Origin: JAXGTD01 sp040775095 | Lineage (GTDB): Bacteria; Pseudomonadota; Gammaproteobacteria; Chromatiales; Chromatiaceae | Length of the DNA stretch: 11,127 nt | Assembly (NCBI GenBank): GCA_040775095.1 | Contig: JAXGTD010000132.1 | Span: forward strand, 1 to 11,127 | Reading direction: 5' to 3' | Part shown: piece by piece, positions 1 through 6,616 of the stretch | Layout: each line of letters opens with the position of its first letter | Position numbering within the stretch: the first letter of the stretch is position 1 | Position numbers and translations under genes: made by a program | Notes under the pieces: model-generated | Told to the model about the DNA's origin: nothing | The model's database searches: none | Seen by the model: the letters and a program-made list of their open reading frames with translations, nothing else

Positions 1-173
1 CCGACCGACCCATCATACTGACGATACGTCGCATCGCTGTCTTGCTCGTTGAACAGAAAGAAGCTCGAGTTGGGCGTGCCACGCTCCACCACCTCGTCGA
101 CCTCCTTCGCGAAAAAGATGAAAAAATTGAATGGCGCGCAGCCGCTTAGAAAAGTCGAGCCTTCATGCTTCAT
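1..173 (-). CDS. Unrecognised protein, N-terminal part only; candidate immunity protein to the upstream nuclease effector
   Basis: An open frame starts with ATG at 173 and runs off the window edge, giving 57 codons (N-terminus MKHEGSTFLSGCAPFNFF). It begins 12 bp after the effector stop codon on the same strand, so it is very probably co-transcribed. The only ribosome-site candidate is a weak GGTAG six bases before the ATG. The visible part has a short aromatic hydrophobic run (about residues 8-21) and then a charged, polar stretch. I see no convincing signal peptide and do not recognise the family. It does not look like the GAD-like/DUF1851 type that I recall for Tsi7. Position directly after a toxin gene is the usual place for a cognate immunity gene, and a DNase immunity protein should be cytoplasmic; both points are inference. 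GC is about 53% over positions 1-180 by hand count, lower than the core genes. Confidence 0.7.
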   Translation of the reverse strand, partial: MKHEGSTFLSGCAPFNFFIFFAKEVDEVVERGTPNSSFFLFNEQDSDATYRQYDGSV

Positions 174-185
174 GTGGATCTACCG

Positions 186-1307
186 CTATAGTGAAGTCGA
201 CGCCTCTTTTGCCGCGTCGAAGGCAGCATCGAGCTTCGTCTTTACGTCGTTCGACAGCTGTTTGCTATTTGACTGCCAATGTGTCACCTCCTTGTCCAGG
301 TCGTCTTTGAACGCGGGCGACTCGTTGAGTTGCTGCTCGATGCATTCTTTGCTGCAGCCGCATTGCGCGGCCACGGCCATGGCGCAGACCTCGTTATATT
401 CCTTGACGGTACATTTCCCCCATCCCTTTTTTGTCGCAAGATGATCCAAGGCGGCATGGTTTTCGCCATGCGACCCGACGTGCTGGCTGGCCCCTTCCAG
501 GCACACGCACAAGGCACTGCCATGACTGTGATTCGGCAGGTGTTTCACCATGCTGTTGGGCGGGACATGGTGTGGTGATTGACCAGGGCAGCAGCCCGAT
601 TTTCCCTTCAGGTCTCTGCTGTAGGGACGCAGGAAACACCGCATTGCCTTGGTGCAGTCGTTTGCCTCGGCATCCCCCGTGGCCTGGGTGCCAGCCTGGA
701 CTGTCCTGCTGACTTCTCCGCCCTTCTTGTAGCCGGCGCGTTGCTCGCTGACCCCTTTCGATAACAGGCCCGGGCATTGCTCGGCCGTACCCTCCTTGTC
801 GTTGGCCCTGCAGCTGTCTTCGATCTTTTTCTTGTCTTCTTTGCACTCGGAGAGGTCCGCGAGCGTGGCCATCGCATCCGTATACATCCACGGTACCGAT
901 TCGTTCGCTATTGGGCTCGCGTGGTTATTCGTGGTCAGGTCGAGGTGCCGAGGGATATTGAGCCCCTCGCATTTGACGTTCATCGACCATTTAATAAAAT
1001 ATACCTTTCCCGTGTTCTTGCTGGAGACGACACCCTTCTTTGCCGCACTCCCGGCCTCATCGCCGGTCGATTTCTTAAAATACGACTTGTTCTTCAGCAT
1101 GATCTCCTTATCGGAGATCTTGACACTCTTGCTGCCGTTGCTGGTGTCCGATGCAAATCCTGTATTCGGATATGGAACCGGGACACCGGGTGGTGTAGCG
1201 GGATTCTCCGGTGGTGTCATGCAAACGTCCGGGAAGGCCGCTATGACCCTGCCCGATGCCGATTTGCAGGCGATTTCCATCCCATTTGCATAGACTTCAT
1301 TGGCCAT
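186..1307 (-). CDS. T6SS effector: DUF4150 PAAR-like N-terminus fused to a Tox-GHH2 (HNH/Endo VII) nuclease, Tse7-like
   Basis: This 373-residue protein reads as a specialised T6SS effector. Residues about 1-125 match the DUF4150/PAAR-like domain that caps VgrG: CMTPPENPATPPGVPVPYPN at 29-48, then a run of ISDKEIMLKNKSYFKKS type and GDEAGSA. A Cys-rich linker (about 150-225) leads to the toxin. GCCPGQSPHHVPP (238-250) carries the paired histidines H246/H247, followed by CVCLEGASQHVGSHGENH (267-284) with H280 and H284. The tail has a CSKECIEQQL motif (318-327). These are the hallmarks, from memory, of Tox-GHH2 toxins such as P. aeruginosa Tse7, a DNase delivered by VgrG1b. The substrate would be DNA in the recipient cytoplasm. 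It starts at ATG 1307, 12 bp after the preceding gene, with GGCGAG just upstream. There are 17 cysteines, unusually many. GC is lower than in the neighbours (about 42% at 961-1020). Confidence 0.88.
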   Translation of the reverse strand: MANEVYANGMEIACKSASGRVIAAFPDVCMTPPENPATPPGVPVPYPNTGFASDTSNGSKSVKISDKEIMLKNKSYFKKSTGDEAGSAAKKGVVSSKNTGKVYFIKWSMNVKCEGLNIPRHLDLTTNNHASPIANESVPWMYTDAMATLADLSECKEDKKKIEDSCRANDKEGTAEQCPGLLSKGVSEQRAGYKKGGEVSRTVQAGTQATGDAEANDCTKAMRCFLRPYSRDLKGKSGCCPGQSPHHVPPNSMVKHLPNHSHGSALCVCLEGASQHVGSHGENHAALDHLATKKGWGKCTVKEYNEVCAMAVAAQCGCSKECIEQQLNESPAFKDDLDKEVTHWQSNSKQLSNDVKTKLDAAFDAAKEASTSL

Positions 1308-1319
1308 GTCGCTACTCGC

Positions 1320-2345
1320 CTAGCTCAGCCGAAAGATGAACGCGGTGCGCCGACCATCATCGTTGCCCAGGTGCATCAGGGCATGGCTCCCTTTGGAATA
1401 ACCCTTTTTCGCCGCGTACCCGAGCACCGCGATCATCACGACCCCCAGACCGGCCCCCATTTCTCCGACGCAGTCGGCCGGGTGCCAAACGTCGAATTCA
1501 GACCGTTTGGTCCGATCCAGGCGGCTGAACGCCAGGCTCGCCTCCTTGAAGTAATAGTGCTCACCAGCAAGGTCGACGATCTTGAAATCGAGGACGCTTT
1601 CGGTACACCCCGCGTCCACCAACGCCCCCTTGATCGCTCCAACCAATCCATCGGCACGCAACGGCTCCTCGGATTCCACCGTCGCGGATTCCGCCCCAGA
1701 CCCCATTCCGATACAAACCAACGAGATGTCGCGTCCGTCATCCCGCCCTGACACCAAGAACGAGCCAGCACCTTCCCCCGCGATGAATCCATTCGAGCTC
1801 TGGCTGGTGAGTAGCCGATCGCGGTCCAGGTAGGCGGACAAGGTCCGGGCGACCAGTAGGCTGTCGGTTGCCGCGACGAGTACCCGGTCCGTGACCCGCG
1901 ACGCGATCAGGTCGCGCGCCTGTCGCAGCGCTGCCCCGATCGATACATGACCCTGCGGGAATATCCGAGACTCGCGGTGAAACGCCATCCCGACTTCCCG
2001 GCAAAGATCGAAGAAGAGCTCGTTGTCGTCGTCGATGACGCGCCCTGGCCGATTGCTCTCGGCCAGACAGAGCATCAGTGGGGTCTGCTCCGGGACGACA
2101 TCGGCTGCCTGCTGGAGCGTTTCCGACAGGGCCCGCGCCGCCATCTTCAACAGCTTGGTCTTGCCGCGCCAGGGTTCTGCGAGGGGCACCTCGCTGCCGA
2201 GGAGCCGTTCCCCATCCGTGCCTTTGAAACCTGTCTCGCGAAAGCCATCGATCGCACACCGAATTGCGGCACAGCTCGAGGCTGCCTGAAGCCCAACCCC
2301 CGTGACCAACCCGAAGCTGCTCAACACCAATGGCAGTGCGCTCAC
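1320..2345 (-). CDS. Beta-ketoacyl synthase-like (thiolase-fold) protein of the T6SS effector cassette, probably catalytically inactive
   Basis: The 341-residue product has the thiolase/ketoacyl-synthase layout. An N-terminal SSFGLVTGVGLQA (9-21) resembles the usual start of KS proteins, and FIAGEGAGSFLV (187-198) is the conserved GEGAG segment. GEHYYFKEASLAFSR (261-275) and VWHPADCVGEMGAG (286-299) fall where KS enzymes have their catalytic-histidine regions. Where a KS has its nucleophile (TACSSS type), this protein reads FPQGHVSIGAAL (129-140), so the catalytic Cys is missing. It is also shorter than FabF (about 410 residues). Genes of this kind accompany vgrG-DUF2169-DUF4150 cassettes, including PA0098 next to tse7, so a structural or effector-loading role is more likely than fatty-acid synthesis; that is inference. 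The start is GTG at 2345, overlapping the DUF2169 stop codon by 4 bp (GTGA), which points to translational coupling. Confidence 0.82.
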   Translation of the reverse strand: MSALPLVLSSFGLVTGVGLQAASSCAAIRCAIDGFRETGFKGTDGERLLGSEVPLAEPWRGKTKLLKMAARALSETLQQAADVVPEQTPLMLCLAESNRPGRVIDDDNELFFDLCREVGMAFHRESRIFPQGHVSIGAALRQARDLIASRVTDRVLVAATDSLLVARTLSAYLDRDRLLTSQSSNGFIAGEGAGSFLVSGRDDGRDISLVCIGMGSGAESATVESEEPLRADGLVGAIKGALVDAGCTESVLDFKIVDLAGEHYYFKEASLAFSRLDRTKRSEFDVWHPADCVGEMGAGLGVVMIAVLGYAAKKGYSKGSHALMHLGNDDGRRTAFIFRLS

Positions 2346-3460
2346 CCATCGGCCTCCTGCGCGACCTCGGCCTTGCTGGAGCGCGCGAGGTGCCCGAGCG
2401 AGGGGTAGTACGCCTTACCCCGCTCCCGTGCCCGCCACCAGCCACGCGGCATGCGCCCGGCGAGCACCTGGCCGATCTCGAAGATGTCCTTGCGCAAGGG
2501 GACGCTCGCGCGCCAGGTGATGGTGAACAGTCCGCTGTCGGGCTCGATGACGATGGTGTCGATAACGCCGTTGGTCTCCTCGCGGGGTCCTCGCTTCCGG
2601 AAGAAAACGATCGGGACCTCGTCCTTGGGCAGGCGAAAGGCCGTGCGGCCCTCGGGCGTGAGATTGAGCAGCAATACCTCCTCCCCACCGACCGGATAGG
2701 GCATCTGTTGATCCGCGGGCGCACTCTGAAAATAGTCGTCGCGGAAATCCATCGGCAGGAACGGAAACACCTTGTCGAGCCAGTCCTGATCATAGGTGCC
2801 AGCCAACGCCAGGCGCGGGCTCCACCCGCGGCCGATCGGCCCGAACGACAGGGGCCTGTAGTCGCCGTCGGGCTCGACGACGGGACATCGGGGGTCTTCG
2901 GTGTTGGGCATCGGCGAGCCATCCACCAGAGCCGCGTCGAGCACTTGGTGGTAGCCGCGACCGATCGGATTCTGCATGAAGGCCGAGTGCCTGGACGGGT
3001 CCGGATGGAAGTCGTCCACTCCACCGAAGGCCCGGTCGTATGTAATGGGCATACGCTCGAACGGCTGGATGGCCGCCCCGGGGCCAATTGCATTTCCGAC
3101 CTGCCAGAGCCGGTCTCCGACGACATCGAAGGTCTTCGTGATCGGCCCGAGCTTCAGCCCCACGCGGACGCGCTCGGCGGGTCTTCCGCCCGGCGCATGG
3201 GCACTCGCGATCAGCAGGACGTCGCATCGCGGCTTACGCGGTGGGTAGTCCGCCTCGTAGATGGGCGCCGAACGCCCCGGCTCTCCGGTGAAGGTGTCGG
3301 CCACCACGAGGGGAATCTGCTGCTGGGCGAGCTCGGGGCCATGCCCCGGCGACGGGATGCGAAAGGTCCCCTTGACCGCGACCACCAGATGCTCGCGTCC
3401 ACTGGGGTCGACCCCCAGGGTGTAGCCCGCCTGCATCCTGGTCGCGTTTAGCAGGTCCAT
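2342..3460 (-). CDS. DUF2169 family T6SS adaptor-like protein
   Basis: The 372-residue protein matches the DUF2169 family. The N-terminal strand GREHLVVAVKGTFRI (21-35) resembles the family's usual opening, followed by YEADYPPRKPRCDVLL (68-83), the central YDRAFGG (141-147) and NPIGRGY (164-170). There is no signal peptide or membrane segment, so it should be cytoplasmic. DUF2169 genes recur between vgrG and DUF4150 (PAAR-like) effector genes and have been proposed to act as adaptors that load the effector onto VgrG; here the effector is two genes downstream. ATG 3460 was chosen because the alignment to the family begins close to it; Met9 has only an AGG touching the codon. No strong ribosome site is visible in the 63 bp separating it from the DUF6484 gene. 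Its stop overlaps the next start (GTGA). Confidence 0.88.
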   Translation of the reverse strand: MDLLNATRMQAGYTLGVDPSGREHLVVAVKGTFRIPSPGHGPELAQQQIPLVVADTFTGEPGRSAPIYEADYPPRKPRCDVLLIASAHAPGGRPAERVRVGLKLGPITKTFDVVGDRLWQVGNAIGPGAAIQPFERMPITYDRAFGGVDDFHPDPSRHSAFMQNPIGRGYHQVLDAALVDGSPMPNTEDPRCPVVEPDGDYRPLSFGPIGRGWSPRLALAGTYDQDWLDKVFPFLPMDFRDDYFQSAPADQQMPYPVGGEEVLLLNLTPEGRTAFRLPKDEVPIVFFRKRGPREETNGVIDTIVIEPDSGLFTITWRASVPLRKDIFEIGQVLAGRMPRGWWRARERGKAYYPSLGHLARSSKAEVAQEADG

Positions 3461-3523
3461 GATCGAACGGCCAGGGATCCGGCGCGCGGTATGTCCGTGT
3501 TCAGCATCGCTCTCTCGCCGCGC

Positions 3524-4006
3524 TCAGTTGATCTGTACCGATCCGCCCTTGATCCGATTGACCCCCGACGACCGATTGAGCAGATAGGCGCCCCGGATCA
3601 GGACCTTGCCCTCACGCGTCAACGTGATGCTGGCCTTTCCGCATTTGAGTACGATCTCTTTCCGTGCGCGCAGTACGATCCGTTCGTCATCGACCACCGC
3701 ATGGACCGCCTCGGGCGCGTCCGTGTCCCGCTCCGGGCGCTGAACGATGCCGATCACCATCGGCATGCGCGGATCGCCGCCTTCGAACAGCAGTGCAACC
3801 TCGCGACCGGCGTCGGCCTCCTGCAGCCGCGCTGTCGAGCGCGCCTTCAGCCCCGTCTCCTCGGGATTTCCAGGAAAGGCCACCAACGGCGCCCCGTCCC
3901 CGCCAACACCGAGTAGCACCCCGATAACGACCCCATCGATTCGCGTCGTGCCTCGGGACGAGCTCGTGCGCGCCGCCGTCTGGTCGGAAGTCGAATCGGT
4001 TGCCAT
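3524..4006 (-). CDS. DUF6484 domain protein with a VgrG/gp5-like beta C-terminus, encoded directly after vgrG
   Basis: This 160-residue protein has a polar, Ser/Thr-rich N-terminus (1-21), a DUF6484-like region (about 22-92, IDGVVIGVLLGVGGDGAPLV at 23-42 and PMVIGIVQRPERD at 82-94), and a C-terminal part (about 104-160). That end, ASITLTREGKVLIRGAYLL followed by NRSSGVNRIKGGSVQIN, resembles the repeated strands at the end of VgrG needles. ATG 4006 lies 3 bp after the vgrG stop, and a GGAG at 4016-4019 inside the end of vgrG sits 9 bases upstream, so the two are translationally linked. Its role is not established to my knowledge. Spike accessory or a VgrG-tip extension that receives the PAAR-like effector are reasonable guesses. 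PA0096 in P. aeruginosa occupies the same position. Confidence 0.82.
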   Translation of the reverse strand: MATDSTSDQTAARTSSSRGTTRIDGVVIGVLLGVGGDGAPLVAFPGNPEETGLKARSTARLQEADAGREVALLFEGGDPRMPMVIGIVQRPERDTDAPEAVHAVVDDERIVLRARKEIVLKCGKASITLTREGKVLIRGAYLLNRSSGVNRIKGGSVQIN

Positions 4007-4009
4007 CGA

Positions 4010-6247
4010 TCAGTTCTCCAAAATCTTCTGGCCCTTGATCACCACGTTCTTGCTGGCCTTGACGGTGATGGCGCCAGAGCCCTTGACGCTGATGTCCTTG
4101 CCCTGGATCGTGATCGTGCCGTCCTTTTTCATCGAGATGCTGGCGCTGCCGGTCTTGATGGTGATCGAGTCACCGGCGTCGATGACCAGATTCTTGCCGA
4201 CCTTGAGATTGTCGTCTTTGCCAACCGATATGCCCCGGTTATCGGCGATGCTCTCGGACTGACTCTTGCCGACCTGCAGACTGTCGTCCTTGCCAACCGA
4301 CGCGCTGCGGTTGGAGCCGATCCCATGGGTCTGATCGGTGCCGACATTGACCGCCCGATCCAGCCCAACCGTGATCGCCTGAGGTCCCCCCACCGTGACC
4401 TCGTTGGCAGCGCCAACGTTGAGCATGTCGTTGATTCCGACGTTGTGGGTGCGCGTCAGCGCAACCGTCAGGACCTCATGCTGATCGACGCTCTCCGTCC
4501 GATTCTGGTGGATGCTGATCGTCTCGTTCTTGTCGACGGTTTCCACGCGGTTTCCGTGGATCGTGATCGTCTCGTTGTTGTCGACCGTTTCCGTTCGATC
4601 GTGCTTGATATGACTCGTCTCGTCGTGGTCGATGGTCTTCGTTCGATCGTGCCCGACCCAATGGGTCTCGTCGTTTTCGACCTCGATATCCTGATTCTTC
4701 TCGGCGTGGATCCAAAGCTGCTCGGCCCCCTTCTTGTCCTCCATGCGAATGGCATTGGCATTCGCCCCGCTCCCGCCCTTGGTGGAACGGCTCAGGATGC
4801 CGCTCTGGGTCATGTTCGCCGGCAGCTCCCAGGGTGGCATCTGATCGGCGTTGTAGACGCGGCCCGTGATGATCGGCCGATCCGGATCGCCCTCCAGAAA
4901 CTCAACGATCACCTCCTGTCCGATCCGTGGGATCGCAATCGCCCCCCAGTTCTTACCGGCCCAGGGATGGGACACGCGCACCCAGCAGGAGCTCTTCTCG
5001 TCGAGCTTCCCGTAGCGGTCCCAGTGAAACTGCACCTTGACTCGCCCGTACTTGTCGGTCCAGATCTCCTCCCCCTTCACACCAACGACGATCGCGGTCT
5101 GCGGACCCTGGACGATCGGTGTCGGCGTCTTGCGGGGTGGCCGGTAAGGCACCTGCGCATCCATTGCCGTGAGACGGCACTGGAACACCGAGGTCTGAGC
5201 ATCCGTGGCGTCGAGGGTGGATGCAAAGAGGTCGGACTGGAGCCGGTAGGTCGTCGAAACAATCAGATACTCGCGATTCTGGTCCTCGCGCGGGTAATTG
5301 GTGAGTGTGAACAGGGAACCGGACGCGACCCCCCGCGCGCTCGCCTCGGCCACAACCGTCTCATATCCGGCGTGCATCTCCTCCAGGCGCACGCGGGCGT
5401 AGGCCTCACCGTCAGCAGTCTCGGCATATTCACCCGGGTAGTCGTACACCTCGAGATCGGCAAGATCATGGCCCTTGGGGTTACTGCGTCTGACCAGCAG
5501 GTTCTTGTTCGGCGCGGTGAAGTCGAAGTCCTTGTGCGCGAACGCGCCGGGCTGGACCGATTGCACGACCGACAGCGCGCTGATGTGGTCGCGCTCGCGC
5601 AGCCAGGTCTCGTCAGGGTGGTAATAGGGGATCTCGACAGAACCCGGAATCGGTCCGTGGGCGCTGTAGCTGTCGGCCAACACCAGGGTGTGCTTACCAT
5701 CTTCATGGGCGAAGAAGTAGTAGAGCCCCTCCTGCTCCATCAGCCGGCTGATGAAGTTGAAGTCCGTCTCGCGATACTGCACGCAGTAGACCCATTGACG
5801 GTAGCTGCCGCTGAGCCGTTCCTCGAAATCGGTGTGACCGTGCTCGCGGAAGATCGCCTTGATGATGTCCGGGACGGTCTGATCCTGAAAGATGCGACAA
5901 TCGGCCGTGCGCGTCAGGAACCAGGTCCAAGGGACCAGCGTCGCCTGAAACTTCGGCAAGGCGGTATCGACCCCGTCCAGCGCGAAGCGATCGAATCCGA
6001 CCTGCGAAAAGCGATTGACGATGCCATTGAAGTAGCGTTGTCCGCCGTCCGTGAGCGTGAGCCGCACCGTGATCGGCTGACCGAGCAGGTCTTCATGCCT
6101 GATGTTGATCTCTTCACTGATCAGGTCGAGTTGATACTCGAACAGCCCTGCCAGCGACTCGGTCGCGGTCATGCCCCGGATCAGCAGCACGTCTTCCCCG
6201 AGCGGGGTCGAGATGGAAAGGGAGCGTTGCTGCTGACTAAGAGCCAT
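4010..6247 (-). CDS. vgrG: VgrG, T6SS spike protein
   Basis: The 745-residue product is a full VgrG without an added C-terminal toxin. Residues about 8-365 form the gp27-like base: LLGQPITVRL at 54-63, the typical QYRETDFNFISRLMEQEGLYYFF at 157-179 shown by its YRETDFNF and EGLYYFF ends, and a VYDYPGEY at 267-274. The gp5-like OB fold follows at about 387-465 (TDKYGRVKVQFHWDR at 397-411, SCWVRVSHPWAG at 420-431, IPRIGQEVIVEFLEGDPDRP at 439-458). Residues about 500-745 are a beta-helical needle made of 8-residue units rich in ET, TV and VG. Trimeric VgrG sits on the Hcp tube and carries effectors into target cells. The start is ATG 6247, with AGGTGG 5 bases upstream and an N-terminus that fits the family. 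The frame stays open a further 110 codons upstream, which I treat as non-coding. It heads the cassette DUF6484-DUF2169-KS-effector. Confidence 0.96.
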   Translation of the reverse strand: MALSQQQRSLSISTPLGEDVLLIRGMTATESLAGLFEYQLDLISEEINIRHEDLLGQPITVRLTLTDGGQRYFNGIVNRFSQVGFDRFALDGVDTALPKFQATLVPWTWFLTRTADCRIFQDQTVPDIIKAIFREHGHTDFEERLSGSYRQWVYCVQYRETDFNFISRLMEQEGLYYFFAHEDGKHTLVLADSYSAHGPIPGSVEIPYYHPDETWLRERDHISALSVVQSVQPGAFAHKDFDFTAPNKNLLVRRSNPKGHDLADLEVYDYPGEYAETADGEAYARVRLEEMHAGYETVVAEASARGVASGSLFTLTNYPREDQNREYLIVSTTYRLQSDLFASTLDATDAQTSVFQCRLTAMDAQVPYRPPRKTPTPIVQGPQTAIVVGVKGEEIWTDKYGRVKVQFHWDRYGKLDEKSSCWVRVSHPWAGKNWGAIAIPRIGQEVIVEFLEGDPDRPIITGRVYNADQMPPWELPANMTQSGILSRSTKGGSGANANAIRMEDKKGAEQLWIHAEKNQDIEVENDETHWVGHDRTKTIDHDETSHIKHDRTETVDNNETITIHGNRVETVDKNETISIHQNRTESVDQHEVLTVALTRTHNVGINDMLNVGAANEVTVGGPQAITVGLDRAVNVGTDQTHGIGSNRSASVGKDDSLQVGKSQSESIADNRGISVGKDDNLKVGKNLVIDAGDSITIKTGSASISMKKDGTITIQGKDISVKGSGAITVKASKNVVIKGQKILEN
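4508..4651 (-). repeat. 48-bp tandem coding repeats in the VgrG beta-helical needle
   Basis: The DNA of the needle region repeats with a 48-bp (16-residue) period. The copy starting at 4508 (GTGGATGCTGATCGTCTCGT on the plus strand) is nearly repeated from 4556 (GTGGATCGTGATCGTCTCGT), and a more diverged copy follows from about 4604. In protein these are units of the type VDNNETITIHGNRVET and VDKNETISIHQNRTES. Units on either side are more diverged in DNA but keep the spacing. Confidence 0.6.
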
Positions 6248-6252
6248 ACGTT

Positions 6253-6258
6253 CCACCT
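6253..6258 (-). promoter_or_regulatory. Ribosome binding site of vgrG
   Basis: AGGTGG on the minus strand lies 5 bases before the ATG at 6247. It decides the vgrG start, because the same frame is open far upstream (to a possible ATG at 6577) but that ATG has no comparable site and would add 110 residues not seen in VgrG proteins. Confidence 0.7.
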
Positions 6259-6276
6259 GATTGAAGCGATGAGCCG

Positions 6277-6282
6277 AGTATA
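6277..6282 (-). promoter_or_regulatory. Possible -10 element of a vgrG promoter
   Basis: TATACT on the minus strand differs from TATAAT at one base and would start transcription about 20-25 bases before the vgrG ATG, leaving room for the ribosome site. No TTGACA-like hexamer is found 16-18 bases upstream (the region reads TCCGCGG), so this is weak and would need an activator or be wrong. Confidence 0.25.
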
Positions 6283-6377
6283 GACGAGCGAGGAGGGATC
6301 CGCGGATGGTGCCCCCGCAGGCTCCACCAAGGCCGATCATGCAATCGATCGCGATGGTACGCGACGACGCGCTGCTG

Positions 6378-6406
6378 TCGGTGGCAAGGACAACCGCTGC
6401 CACCGA
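6378..6406. repeat. Perfect inverted repeat, 9-bp arms, 11-bp spacer
   Basis: On the plus strand TCGGTGGCA (6378-6386) is followed by an 11-bp spacer and TGCCACCGA (6398-6406). The arms are fully complementary. No T-run follows on either strand, so it is not a classical terminator. It lies about 130 bp upstream of the vgrG start and could be an operator or simply a chance structure in GC-rich DNA. Confidence 0.5.
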
Positions 6407-6473
6407 GAAAACGATCGACCCCGCGTCAGCGACAACCGCGCCGTCGCACGCATCGCCGAGCCCTGGCCGGATA

Positions 6474-6493
6474 TCCGCGTCCGCCCACGCGGA
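6474..6493. repeat. Perfect inverted repeat, 7-bp arms, 6-bp loop
   Basis: TCCGCGT (6474-6480), loop CCGCCC, ACGCGGA (6487-6493). It is about 125-145 bp after the autotransporter stop on the minus strand. It could form a stable RNA hairpin, but no T-run follows, so a terminator role is only possible. Confidence 0.4.
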
Positions 6494-6616
6494 GCCCGCG
6501 AACGGCGTCGCGGTCGAGGGTGATGCCTCAAGACCGCCAAGAAAACACCAGGTCAACGCGATTGCGCTCCGGGCCATCCATCGCCCGTACGCGCCGCCCG
6601 ACTCGCGACCGGGGTA

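Larger units (their letters stand above)
6248..6616. other. Non-coding interval between the autotransporter gene and vgrG
   Basis: These 369 bp hold the vgrG ribosome site, a possible -10 box, and two inverted repeats (6378-6406 and 6474-6493). The minus frame continuous with vgrG is open from 6577, but its translation is Ala/Gly/Ser-rich without recognisable domains. I see no T-tract terminator after the autotransporter stop at 6617. The length suggests that the vgrG cassette has its own promoter rather than depending on the upstream genes. Confidence 0.6.

Noticed and set aside
1320..2345. An active fatty-acid or polyketide synthase enzyme
   Set aside because: The nucleophilic Cys motif is missing, there is no acyl-carrier or other synthase gene nearby, and the gene is locked into a T6SS effector operon.
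2330..3451. A 373-codon plus-strand frame opposite the DUF2169 gene
   Set aside because: Antisense mirror of a well-supported gene; the translation is Arg/Gly/Pro-rich and shows no family features.
4325..6283. A 652-codon open frame on the plus strand opposite vgrG
   Set aside because: It lies fully antisense to a clear VgrG, has no recognisable domain, and long antisense frames are expected in GC-rich coding DNA.
6525..6540. A sigma-54-like GG-N10-GC match (TTGGCGGTCTTGAGGC on the minus strand)
   Set aside because: The -12 part reads AGGC instead of TTGC, and GG-N10-GC occurs often by chance in GC-rich DNA. It is also nearly 300 bp from the vgrG start.
6248..6577. A possible 110-residue N-terminal extension of VgrG starting at ATG 6577
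   Set aside because: The frame is open, but the added sequence has no family match, a strong ribosome site precedes ATG 6247, and VgrG proteins begin at about that point.
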